A DNA stretch of 16,812 nucleotides from JBBRUG01 sp038247995. Lineage in GTDB: Bacteria > Chloroflexota > Chloroflexia > Chloroflexales > Chloroflexaceae. Where the stretch lies: positions 1-16,812 of the forward strand of contig JBBRUG010000106.1 of NCBI GenBank assembly GCA_038247995.1, in the 5' to 3' direction. This document shows positions 1 to 6,406 of this stretch, one piece after another. The translations under genes were made by a program, and so were the position numbers. Numbering within the stretch: the stretch's first letter is position 1; the number at the start of each line of letters is the position of its first letter. The notes under the pieces were generated by a model. It worked only from the letters and a program-made list of their open reading frames with translations, did no database searches and had not been told where the DNA came from.

Positions 1-100
1 CCCCCGGCGACTGCGGGCTGAAGCCCTTGCCGCCCCCCGGCGACTGCGGGCTGAAGCCCTTGCCGCCCCCCGGCGACTGCGGGCTGGAGCCCTTGCCGCC
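1..100. repeat. 33-bp in-frame tandem repeat in murF tail
   Basis: Three near-identical 33-bp units (about 6-38, 39-71 and 72-100) continue past the window edge. Because 33 is a multiple of 3, each unit adds 11 residues to the MurF-like protein, roughly GGKGFSPQSPG, with F changed to S in the unit nearest the core. Each unit carries the core CTGAAGCCCTTGCCGCC that is also found in the intergenic elements at 2661-2789, 6284-6399 and 7549-7607. Family MurF proteins end before this point, so the tail looks like an intergenic repeat that became coding. Confidence 0.9.
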
Positions 101-1462
101 TTCCTCCAGCAGCGCCGCAACGACTCGTTCCATCCGCGCCGCTGCGTCACCCTTCACCAGTACAAGATCGCCCGGCCCGCAATCCGGCGGTAGCGCAGCA
201 ATGGCCGCAGCGGTTGTATCAACAACCGCGACCAACACTTCAGGACGTACAGCCCGGGCCGCTCGTCCGGCGCTCACGCCCCAATCGCCCTGGAAAATAA
301 GCCTGTCGGCACAATGGGCGGCCAGCGCACCCAATTCACGATAGAAGCGCTCTTCGTCACCGGGAGGGAGATCGCTGGGCGCGCCGAGAACAGCGATCCG
401 GCGGCGTGCAGGCAGGCTCGCCAACGTGGCCAATGCTGTACGTACAGCGGGAAGCGCGGCGCTGAAACTATCGTCGAGAATAGTTGCGCCATTTTGAGCT
501 GGTAATGGGCGCAAGCGGCCCGCCGGCGGTTCAAGCGCAGCCAACGCTTGCGCTGCTGTAGCAAGCGGCACGCCGCAATTCAGGCCCACAGACACGGCGG
601 CCAGCGCCGTCGTCAGCGCCGGTGCGCCAATCAGCGGCAACTGCGCTTCAACTGTGGCGCCACCGTACTGCAAGCGGATCAGGCTGCCCTGAAGATTGGT
701 GTGTACAAGTTCACCGCGCAAGTCGACGGCAACCCCCGCCCCAAACTTAAACACGCGGGCGGCGGTACGCCCAACCATCGACTGAACGTGGGCATCGTCG
801 GCATTTAAAATGGCAATCCCATTGGCGGACAGGGCCGCCGGAAGATCACCCTTCTCGGCAGTTATGGTGTCCAGATTGCCGAAGCTGCGCAGGTGCGTCT
901 CACCCACAGCCGTCACGACGGCAATCTGCGGCGGAAACAGGCCGGTTAGCCGCGCGATCTCGCCTCGCCGGTCACTGCCGAACTCTAAGACAGCGTAGCG
1001 ATGTTCAGGCTCCAGTCGGGCCAGGGCGATCGGTAAACCGAGCAATGAGTTGAAGCTGCGCCGGCTCTGAAAGGTTGGCGCCTGTGTGGCAAGCACCGCA
1101 GCGATCGCGCGGCGGGCACTCGTTTTGCCGACACTGCCTGTCACCGCCACGACGGTAGGCGCCCGCGCCGCCAGGTGTGCAGCGGCCCAGCGCTGTAGGA
1201 GCGCCTGCGGATCGTCGGCGAGAATGACGGTGGCATGGCCGGGATCACGTGGAGGCCGGCTACAGAGCACGCCGGTGGCGCCTGCCGCGAGCGCCGCAGG
1301 GATGTAATCGTGGCCGTCGGCCCGGAGGGTGCGCACCGCAACAAAACACGCACCCAGCTCGGTTAGCCGTGAGTCGTAACTCCAGTCGGTGAAGTGTAAC
1401 GCTCGCTGAGAGCCAAACAACCGACCACCGACGGCGAGAAGATCGCTAAGATTAATGGGCAT
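1..1462 (-). CDS. murF: MurF-like Mur ligase, 3' end beyond window
   Basis: This is a probable UDP-N-acetylmuramoyl-tripeptide--D-alanyl-D-alanine ligase, the cytoplasmic ATP-dependent step that adds D-Ala-D-Ala to the peptidoglycan precursor. The reading frame runs open from ATG at 1462 to base 1. The N-terminal domain has the MurE/MurF-like pattern DSR...G..FVA....DGHDYI (about residues 25-50). The ATP loop is TGSVGKTS (about 107-114). An EFGSDRRGEIARL stretch, a THLRSFGNLDTITAEKG stretch with the Lys expected to be carbamylated, and an LNADD motif follow. Near residue 328 the usual DDSYNANP is replaced by DDSFSAALP, which is divergent for MurF. The C-terminal domain ends with the family-typical GDLVLVKGDAAARMERVV. 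The normal family length is about 450-460 residues; here at least 33 more follow, made of a 33-bp tandem repeat. The Shine-Dalgarno site is weak. A MurF paralogue is the alternative. Confidence 0.85.
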   Translation of the reverse strand, partial: MPINLSDLLAVGGRLFGSQRALHFTDWSYDSRLTELGACFVAVRTLRADGHDYIPAALAAGATGVLCSRPPRDPGHATVILADDPQALLQRWAAAHLAARAPTVVAVTGSVGKTSARRAIAAVLATQAPTFQSRRSFNSLLGLPIALARLEPEHRYAVLEFGSDRRGEIARLTGLFPPQIAVVTAVGETHLRSFGNLDTITAEKGDLPAALSANGIAILNADDAHVQSMVGRTAARVFKFGAGVAVDLRGELVHTNLQGSLIRLQYGGATVEAQLPLIGAPALTTALAAVSVGLNCGVPLATAAQALAALEPPAGRLRPLPAQNGATILDDSFSAALPAVRTALATLASLPARRRIAVLGAPSDLPPGDEERFYRELGALAAHCADRLIFQGDWGVSAGRAARAVRPEVLVAVVDTTAAAIAALPPDCGPGDLVLVKGDAAARMERVVAALLEEGGKGSSPQSPGGGKGFSPQSPGGGKGFSPQSPG

Positions 1463-1688
1463 AATGACTTTGCTTCAAAGCGTATTCGGGAGATGTCGGA
1501 TGCAGCGCACTGCGGTTAGACTCCAACATCCATCTCATGATGGTACTCCGGTGCAACCAGGAGCATTATAATGACTTCTATGTGCCAATGACGGCCCCAC
1601 CTGTGCTCTCAATAACGGCCACGAAGACGCCCGAGCACGTTGTAGTGAATGCTCAGCATACGTCTTGGTGGATGAAAGCAGCGCCACG
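1463..1688. promoter_or_regulatory. Divergent intergenic region, murF / EamA
   Basis: This 226-bp gap separates two divergent genes, so both promoters should lie here. The clearest element is the near-palindromic ATTATAAT at 1565-1572. It offers a TATAAT -10 hexamer on the plus strand (1567-1572) and one on the minus strand (1570-1565). I see no good -35 hexamer at 16-18 bp for either direction, so the promoter assignment is tentative. No repeat or RNA gene is visible in the gap. Confidence 0.35.
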
Positions 1689-2633
1689 ATGCGCAATGTC
1701 TCCTCGCTGACCGCCGCACAGTCGTCTGGTGCAAGCAACCCCTCCTGGGGTTGGATGTTGATTGCCCTGATCGCCCACACCGGATGGGGCGCGTACCCTG
1801 TCCTCGCTCGCTATCTGCAAACGGTTAGTAACTTGCCAAGTATGGCCTTGCTCGGCCTGGGTAATCTGATCGCCGTGGCGATCTTTGCGCCGTTTGTCTG
1901 GCGCCGGATTGACTGGCGTTTTTTGCGTTCGCCGGTGATCTGGGGTTTTGCGCTTGTCGTTGTGTTGCGTGCGATCACCAACCTGCTGGCGGCGCGCTTT
2001 ACACTTGCGATCTATGTGCAACTGATTACGCTGATGACGCCCTTGCTAGTGGCCTTGCTCAGCGCCGGCCTGTTCCGCGAGCGCTTGCCCACATTCACCC
2101 TTCCGGCGATTGGTCTCTCGGCGTTCGGCGCAGCGCTGATGATGAGCGGCGATCTAGACGCAACTGCGGGCATCACGCTCAGCAGCTCCGATTGGCTTGG
2201 GATCAGTATGGCCCTGGCCTCGGCGATCTGCCTGGCCTTGTACATGATCCTTGTGCCGCGCACGGTAAAAAGCGCCGTCCCCGGTGAAACGGTGCTGCTG
2301 GTTCAGCTTATGGCGCTTACGGTCACAACGGGGGTCATCAGCGTGGTGATTGGGGAGGATTGGGGACGCTTCGCAGCGATTGGGGCCACCGATTGGGCTG
2401 TATTCGGCGCCTTCGTGGTCTTTGTACTGCTCGGCGCGAACCTGGGCCAGATCGCCTCGTTACGCCATCTCGGCGCACCGCTTGTGAGCAGCACAATGGC
2501 CTGGCGCCTGATCGCTACGCTGGCCCTGGCGGCACTCCTGCTCGGCGAACGCCTGAGTTCGTTCTGGCAGGCGCTGGGCGCCGTCATCGTCCTTGCGACA
2601 ATTACCGCTTACCTCTGGCGGCAACGACGGTGA
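1689..2633 (+). CDS. EamA/DMT-family membrane transporter
   Basis: This is an integral membrane protein of about 314 residues, the size and pattern of a ten-helix EamA (drug/metabolite transporter) permease with two five-helix repeats. Hydrophobic helices begin with WMLIALIAHTGWGAYPVLARYL. The typical end-of-repeat stretches LITLMTPLLVALLSAGLFRERL and LVSSTMAWRLIATLALAALLLGERL are present, with the characteristic E/G-E-R-L after the fourth and ninth helices. The likely role is export or exchange of a small metabolite; the substrate cannot be read from sequence. I chose the ATG at 1689, preceded by a GGTGGATGAAAG purine stretch. GTG 1668 or TTG 1665 in the same frame would add 7 or 8 residues. 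The gene is alone on its strand and convergent with cobS. Confidence 0.85.
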   Translation: MRNVSSLTAAQSSGASNPSWGWMLIALIAHTGWGAYPVLARYLQTVSNLPSMALLGLGNLIAVAIFAPFVWRRIDWRFLRSPVIWGFALVVVLRAITNLLAARFTLAIYVQLITLMTPLLVALLSAGLFRERLPTFTLPAIGLSAFGAALMMSGDLDATAGITLSSSDWLGISMALASAICLALYMILVPRTVKSAVPGETVLLVQLMALTVTTGVISVVIGEDWGRFAAIGATDWAVFGAFVVFVLLGANLGQIASLRHLGAPLVSSTMAWRLIATLALAALLLGERLSSFWQALGAVIVLATITAYLWRQRR

Positions 2634-2660
2634 AGCGGGGAAATCGTTTTAGCGTTCTCC

Positions 2661-2789
2661 CGCTCTATCGCCCGCCGCCCGCCGCCCGCTGCGTCCTGAA
2701 GGACGCAGCTATCCGTTGGCGTGCGGCGGCTGCAGGCTGAAGCCCTTGCCGCGCCGCCCGCCGCCCGCCGCCCGCCGCTCTATCGCTCT
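2661..2789 (+). repeat. Dispersed hairpin element, copy A
   Basis: This GC-rich element fills the gap between the convergent EamA gene and cobS. Both edges carry CTCTATCG, next to (CCGCCCG)n simple sequence. Inside is a perfect 8-bp stem with a 4-base loop (CTGCGTCC TGAA GGACGCAG, 2689-2708). A conserved GCTATCCGTTGGC follows, then a second core CTGCAGGCTGAAGCCCTTGC that is also present in the murF tail. Copy B at 6284-6399 matches it over the whole length in inverse orientation. Its right edge touches the cobS stop codon. It could act as a transcription barrier between convergent genes, but there is no T-tract. Confidence 0.85.
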
Positions 2790-2790
2790 C

Positions 2791-3579
2791 CTAACCCAAT
2801 GCTGCCACGAGCACGGCCAGCGCCACCACTTCGCCAATTTCGTTCAGGGCGCCGTAGGTGTCGCCGGTTAGCCCGCCGAGATCGCGCGTCCACCAGCGGG
2901 CCAGCAGGTAGGCGCTCGCCAGCACAAACAGCCCCGCGAGTAAACCGATCCATCCTGCCATCCCAACGCAGACCGCGCCGGTAAAGAGCGTCGCGAACAC
3001 AAAATCGCGCCGCTGCACCTGGGCGTTAAAATCGCGCCCGAGGCCGCCTTCACGCGCTGCCGGGAAGAAATAGATCCCGTAACAATCGGCCCAACGGCCC
3101 AGCACCGGCGCGATAAGCACGGCACGCCACCAATCTGCGCCCGCCGACGCGATAAAGGCCACCTTCAGCAGCAACACCGCCACCAAGGCAATCGCGCCCA
3201 TCGCCCCGATCCGACTATCCTTCATGATTTCGAGCTTGCGTTCACGCGGACGCCAGCTCATCACGGCATCGAATGTATCGCTCAGGCCGTCGAGGTGCAG
3301 GCCGCCGGTAACGATACCCCAGGCGACGACAATCAGCGCCGCCCGCACGAATTCGCCCCAGAGCAGATCGCCCAGCCAGCCGACCGGCAGCAGCAACGCG
3401 CCGATCAGCAACCCGGCAGCCGGAAAGAGCGGGATGGCGGCGACCATGCTGCGCTCGTTCATCGGCGGGAGCCAGGGCTGCGGAATAATGGTCAGGAAGC
3501 GCAACGCCTCGCCGAAACGCCAGATTAACTGCCAGGGGTTCCAGGGGTGGTCATTGCCGTTGGTGTGAGGATCAGTCAT
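2791..3579 (-). CDS. cobS: Adenosylcobinamide-GDP ribazoletransferase CobS
   Basis: This integral membrane cobalamin synthase joins adenosylcobinamide-GDP to alpha-ribazole (or its 5'-phosphate), closing the nucleotide loop of vitamin B12. The 262-residue length is normal for the family. Diagnostic motifs are complete: FLTIIPQP near residue 28, the acidic HLDGLSDTFDA at 95-105, KLEIMKDSRIGAMGA at 115-129, and the C-terminal LGGLTGDTYGALNE segment. About six or seven hydrophobic helices surround them. It is the last gene of the reverse-strand cobalamin block, separated from the CobC-type phosphatase by a 282-bp gap that holds two repeat copies. The ATG at 3579 has no strong Shine-Dalgarno sequence, and no cobalamin riboswitch box is visible upstream on this strand. 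The assignment is secure. Confidence 0.96.
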   Translation of the reverse strand: MTDPHTNGNDHPWNPWQLIWRFGEALRFLTIIPQPWLPPMNERSMVAAIPLFPAAGLLIGALLLPVGWLGDLLWGEFVRAALIVVAWGIVTGGLHLDGLSDTFDAVMSWRPRERKLEIMKDSRIGAMGAIALVAVLLLKVAFIASAGADWWRAVLIAPVLGRWADCYGIYFFPAAREGGLGRDFNAQVQRRDFVFATLFTGAVCVGMAGWIGLLAGLFVLASAYLLARWWTRDLGGLTGDTYGALNEIGEVVALAVLVAALG

Positions 3580-3619
3580 AGGGGTTAGGTTGCCTTATCT
3601 GCGGAGCCGCCCATACACA

Positions 3620-3810
3620 GTAGCGCACTGAGCACCACGATTGAGCTGCTGAGGCCACTGAACCGGGTAGCTCGCTGCGCGCGCGCCTGGTTGTGCAGGC
3701 TCAAGCGATCTGAGCAATGCGGTAGCGCACTGAGCACCACGATTGAGCTGCTGAGGCCACTGAACCGGGTAGCTCGCTGCGCGCGCGTCGTCCTGATCCA
3801 GGCTCAATGG
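3620..3810. repeat. Tandem pair of ~86-bp dispersed element
   Basis: Two direct copies lie in the gap between cobC and cobS. Bases 3620-3685 are identical to 3722-3787 (66 bp, offset 102). The matching continues after a short diverged stretch to the shared end GGCTCAA. A third copy is at 10049-10134. On the reverse strand the pair reads as a 70-codon ORF with a repeated peptide, which I regard as a by-product. Weakly complementary blocks (GAGC with GCTC, GCGC with GCGC) suggest that transcripts could fold. The function is unknown. Confidence 0.85.
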
Positions 3811-3861
3811 TGCTGCCCACGGCTACAGGCGCATGGATTGAGCCGCCTTACCGGGGCGGCT

Positions 3862-4479
3862 TTACTGTGGGTTGAGCCGCGGTACTTCATTCACCATGCG
3901 CACAATTGTACCGGATGGGTAGACGTCCAGACATGTGACGCTGCCCAAGTCGATCCGCCAATGCCAGTGTTCGGTAGGCGCGAGGCCGAAGGCGGCGCAG
4001 AGCACCAACTGAATCGGTGTGGCGTGGGTCACTACCAGCACGCGATCGCCGCTGTGCTCACGCAGGAGATCGTGCCAGGCCGTTGTGACCCGCGCATAGA
4101 CTTCAGCCAGGCTTTCGCCGCCGGTAGCGCGGCCGTGGATGCCGTCGGCCCAACGCGCATGCGCCTCGGCGGGATAACGCGCCACCACCTCGCGGTAGGT
4201 CAAGCCCTCCCACTGGCCGTGCGCCGTCTCGCGCCAATCGCTGGAGACGCGCACGGTAATGTGCCGCCGTCCGTCGAGGATCGCAGCGGCAGTCAGGCGG
4301 GTTCGTTCGCTCGAACTGGCAAGCGCAGTATAAAACGGCACCCGGCGTAAGCGGGTCGCTAGTGCCACGGTCTGCCGTTTGCCGTAGTCCGTCAGCGGGC
4401 TATCATTCGCGCCCTGATAGCGGCGCTCCTGGTTGAATTGCGTTTGTCCGTGGCGGACAAACCAGACGCTCGTACGCAT
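3862..4479 (-). CDS. cobC: CobC-type histidine phosphatase (alpha-ribazole phosphatase?)
   Basis: This is a 205-residue histidine phosphatase superfamily enzyme. It has the phosphohistidine motif VRHGQT (R9 H10 G11), the SSSERTRLTA segment with a second catalytic Arg near 59, DWRETAHGQWEGL at 81-93 with the acid residue E84, and the second catalytic His in VVTHATPI (H152). The fold also includes phosphoglycerate mutases and broad-specificity phosphatases. The choice of alpha-ribazole-5'-phosphate phosphatase rests on position: it lies 11 bp after the DUF4430 gene and upstream of cobS, whose substrate or product it would dephosphorylate. It starts at ATG 4479, and a GTAGGTAG purine stretch precedes the start. 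The enzyme class is certain; the substrate is inferred. Confidence 0.85.
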   Translation of the reverse strand: MRTSVWFVRHGQTQFNQERRYQGANDSPLTDYGKRQTVALATRLRRVPFYTALASSSERTRLTAAAILDGRRHITVRVSSDWRETAHGQWEGLTYREVVARYPAEAHARWADGIHGRATGGESLAEVYARVTTAWHDLLREHSGDRVLVVTHATPIQLVLCAAFGLAPTEHWHWRIDLGSVTCLDVYPSGTIVRMVNEVPRLNPQ

Positions 4480-4490
4480 AACGTATTGTT

Positions 4491-5165
4491 CTACCTACGC
4501 CGCCGACGTGCCGCCATAAGCAGGCCCGCCAGACCGCCAATCATAATCAGTCCAATCCAAAGTGTTGCCGGTATACCAGGTCTTTCGGCGGCGCCTGCAA
4601 CAGGTGCAACTGTCGCTGTGGGCGCTGCTGAAGCCATGGGTGATCGATCAGGCAGCGCCGGAGTTATGGTTGCCTGCGCCGCCAAGGTCGCCGTGGAGGC
4701 CTGTTGTAGCGGGCCGCAGATGGCGTCTACATCCAGCAACGGCGGTTGTATGCCGACGCCGGAAGCGCCGGTGCCCCAGGCCCAACCGTGGACATCACCA
4801 TCAACGACGGGGATGTTGGCAGCGCCGCGGTTGGCATATGTCCAGGCAGCGTCCTGGCGAATGTGCAGCGCCCAATAGATTGCGCGCATTCCGTCGGTGG
4901 CGCAGAAGCAGCCCTCAGTTGGAAAATCACAGCCGTCGGAGCCGATCTTACAGACTGCGGCGCCCAGGGCACTGCCCTGAGTAATGAGCGGCACGTCTGC
5001 ACGCTCGAGCAGTTCAAGCCCATTGATCTGCGGCTCACTGAAGTTGACACAATGGGTTTCCACGCTGCCATTGGCGAACTGGATCACCAGACCCGCACGA
5101 TTCGGCGCGGGCTGCGCCGCCACGACGACCGCAAAGACCAACAGGAATGCGAGCTTGCCGATCAC
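4491..5165 (-). CDS. Secreted DUF4430 (transcobalamin C-domain-like) protein
   Basis: This is a 224-residue secreted, membrane-anchored protein. Residues 1-18 form a signal peptide (IGKLAFLLVFAVVVAAQ). Residues 24-135 match the DUF4430/transcobalamin C-terminal beta-domain pattern: NG.....C......NGLELLERADV, a Cys-rich segment (C72, C79, C86, C88), YWALHIRQDAAWTYANRGAA and VVDGDVHGWAWGTG. A Pro/Ala/Thr spacer (155-197) leads to IPAT, one transmembrane helix (about 201-219) and an RRRRR tail. The start is GTG at 5165, overlapping the TGA of the upstream toroid gene as GTGA, so translation is probably coupled. In animal cobalamin carriers this domain covers the corrin held by an alpha-toroid, and here the toroid is the adjacent gene. 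Corrinoid binding is inferred, not shown. Confidence 0.8.
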   Translation of the reverse strand: MIGKLAFLLVFAVVVAAQPAPNRAGLVIQFANGSVETHCVNFSEPQINGLELLERADVPLITQGSALGAAVCKIGSDGCDFPTEGCFCATDGMRAIYWALHIRQDAAWTYANRGAANIPVVDGDVHGWAWGTGASGVGIQPPLLDVDAICGPLQQASTATLAAQATITPALPDRSPMASAAPTATVAPVAGAAERPGIPATLWIGLIMIGGLAGLLMAARRRRR

Positions 5166-6268
5166 CGTTGCGCCCCACCCCTGCGCACCAGCGCCCCACT
5201 CAGCAGCAGGCCGAGCGCACCAAGCGCCAGCACAATCGGCGGGAAGGCGGCGGCAGCGCTGGTAGCCGGCAGTGCGGGCGTAACTGCGGTACCTGGAGCG
5301 ATCAGTGCCTGGGCGCTGACAATCGCCTGCGTACGCACCGGTAACGCCTGCGCAAAGAGCGCAGGAACGGCCTGATAGGTTGCCAACGGGTTGTCATCGG
5401 CAAGGTTGGCCTGGTAGCGGAAGGCCCCGCTGGCGTTCTGCAGGCTGGTGAGCAGCGTCAATGGGTTTGCCCCGGCTTGGCGCCAATCGGTGTCGTCAGG
5501 GCGCTGGCCGGCCGCGCTGAGCGCCTGCACGACAGCAGCGGTGGAGTTGGCATCACTGGCGTTCCCAAAGGACGACGTTTGTGAGTAAGGGAAACCGCCG
5601 TCGTCGTTCTGCTGGCTCTTCAGATACGCCAGAGCGCGGGTGCGCAACTCGGCAGCGCCATCCTGGCCGGCAAGCGCCTGCACAACCAGGCTTGTGGTAT
5701 TAGTGTCGCTGCCCGTGGCTTCCGAGCCATCGAAACTCCAGCCGCCGTCGTCGAGTTGCAACTCACGGAGGCGATCGAGCGCTGCGGCCGGTGGATCGAC
5801 GGCAACCGCATTGATCGCCAGCAGCGCTAAGGCATGGCCATAGACATCGGCGCCGTACTGACCGGTAGCGGGATCGTAGCTCTGACCGATCAGGGCCAGC
5901 AGATTGACCCCGCCGAAGCTGGTTGGGTCGGCATTCACAGCGATGGCGGCAAGGGCAAGTTTCGCCGCCGCGCCCACCGACGTAGCGGCATAAGCGGCAG
6001 TCTGCCCCTCCAGATAGTCGAGCGGCGCGACGCCGTCCTGGACTGCGACGGGCACCGGCTCGCCCGCCGCAACAAACGCAATCAGCGCATCGGCGGTATC
6101 ACCCGGCCCGAAGCCCGGAAAACTACCGTCGGCCTGCTGCTGATCACGCAGCCAGGTCAGTGCGGCGCGTTGGGCATCACGCTCAGACTGCGCGACGACG
6201 GATGCCGGAGCGAACGCAAGGATCGCAAGGCTAAGAATGAGCCCGATGATTGACAAGTAGTAACGCAT
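5162..6268 (-). CDS. Secreted alpha-toroid (prenyltransferase/transcobalamin N-domain-like) protein
   Basis: This 368-residue secreted protein has a signal peptide (1-27, cleavage after SVVAQ). An alpha/alpha-toroid follows, made of repeats such as WLRDQQQADGSFPGF (40-53), LRELQLDDGGWSF (168-179), YLKSQQNDDGGFPYS (215-229) and LLTSLQNASGAFRY (272-285). Each is followed by a helix with D-x-x-x-T/S spacing (DTADAL, DTNTTS, DANSTA). These repeats are shared by terpene cyclases, prenyltransferases, complement TED domains and transcobalamins. I see no DXDD cyclase acid or prenyltransferase zinc site, so a binding role is likelier. The C-terminus is LPATS (333-337), a transmembrane helix (341-361) and RRGGAQR, resembling a cell-wall sorting signal. 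A good TAGGAG site lies about nine bases before ATG 6268. Confidence 0.82.
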   Translation of the reverse strand: MRYYLSIIGLILSLAILAFAPASVVAQSERDAQRAALTWLRDQQQADGSFPGFGPGDTADALIAFVAAGEPVPVAVQDGVAPLDYLEGQTAAYAATSVGAAAKLALAAIAVNADPTSFGGVNLLALIGQSYDPATGQYGADVYGHALALLAINAVAVDPPAAALDRLRELQLDDGGWSFDGSEATGSDTNTTSLVVQALAGQDGAAELRTRALAYLKSQQNDDGGFPYSQTSSFGNASDANSTAAVVQALSAAGQRPDDTDWRQAGANPLTLLTSLQNASGAFRYQANLADDNPLATYQAVPALFAQALPVRTQAIVSAQALIAPGTAVTPALPATSAAAAFPPIVLALGALGLLLSGALVRRGGAQR

Positions 6269-6283
6269 TCAGTAACACTCCTA

Positions 6284-6399
6284 GAGCGATAGAGCGGTGG
6301 GCGGCGCGGCAAGGGCTTCAGCCTGTAGCCGCCGCGCGCCAACGGATAGCTGTGTCCTTCAGGACGCGGCGGGCGGCGGGCGGCGGGCGATAGAACGGT
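6284..6399 (-). repeat. Dispersed hairpin element, copy B
   Basis: This is the inverse of copy A, with the same order of parts. CTATCG-type edges flank GCC-rich runs, then GTCC TGAA GGAC (on the reverse strand), GCTATCCGTTGGC, and the core AGGCTGAAGCCCTTGCC. It fills the space between the lysK stop and the toroid gene. Its edge (6284) directly abuts the Shine-Dalgarno site TAGGAG (6278-6283, reverse strand) of the toroid gene, so the element is transcribed in the 5' leader if the genes are read from upstream. Confidence 0.85.
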
Positions 6400-6406
6400 A
6401 GAAACA

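Noticed and set aside
1..100. Direct repeats at the window start as a CRISPR array
   Set aside because: The 33-bp units are contiguous with no spacers and lie in frame at the end of a Mur ligase gene.
3645..3665. GCCACTG, similar to the core of the cobalamin riboswitch B12 box, next to cobS
   Set aside because: It is on the plus strand while cobS is on the minus strand. It is part of the duplicated 66-bp repeat, and the other conserved riboswitch blocks are missing.
3595..3807. A 70-codon reverse ORF with a duplicated peptide between cobC and cobS
   Set aside because: It consists almost entirely of the dispersed repeat pair. The third copy of the element (10049-10134) sits between other genes and has diverged by substitutions rather than like a conserved peptide.
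4746..5375. A 209-codon forward ORF across the DUF4430 and toroid genes
   Set aside because: It is antisense to two genes with clear signal peptides and domains, and has no family-like motifs or ribosome binding site.
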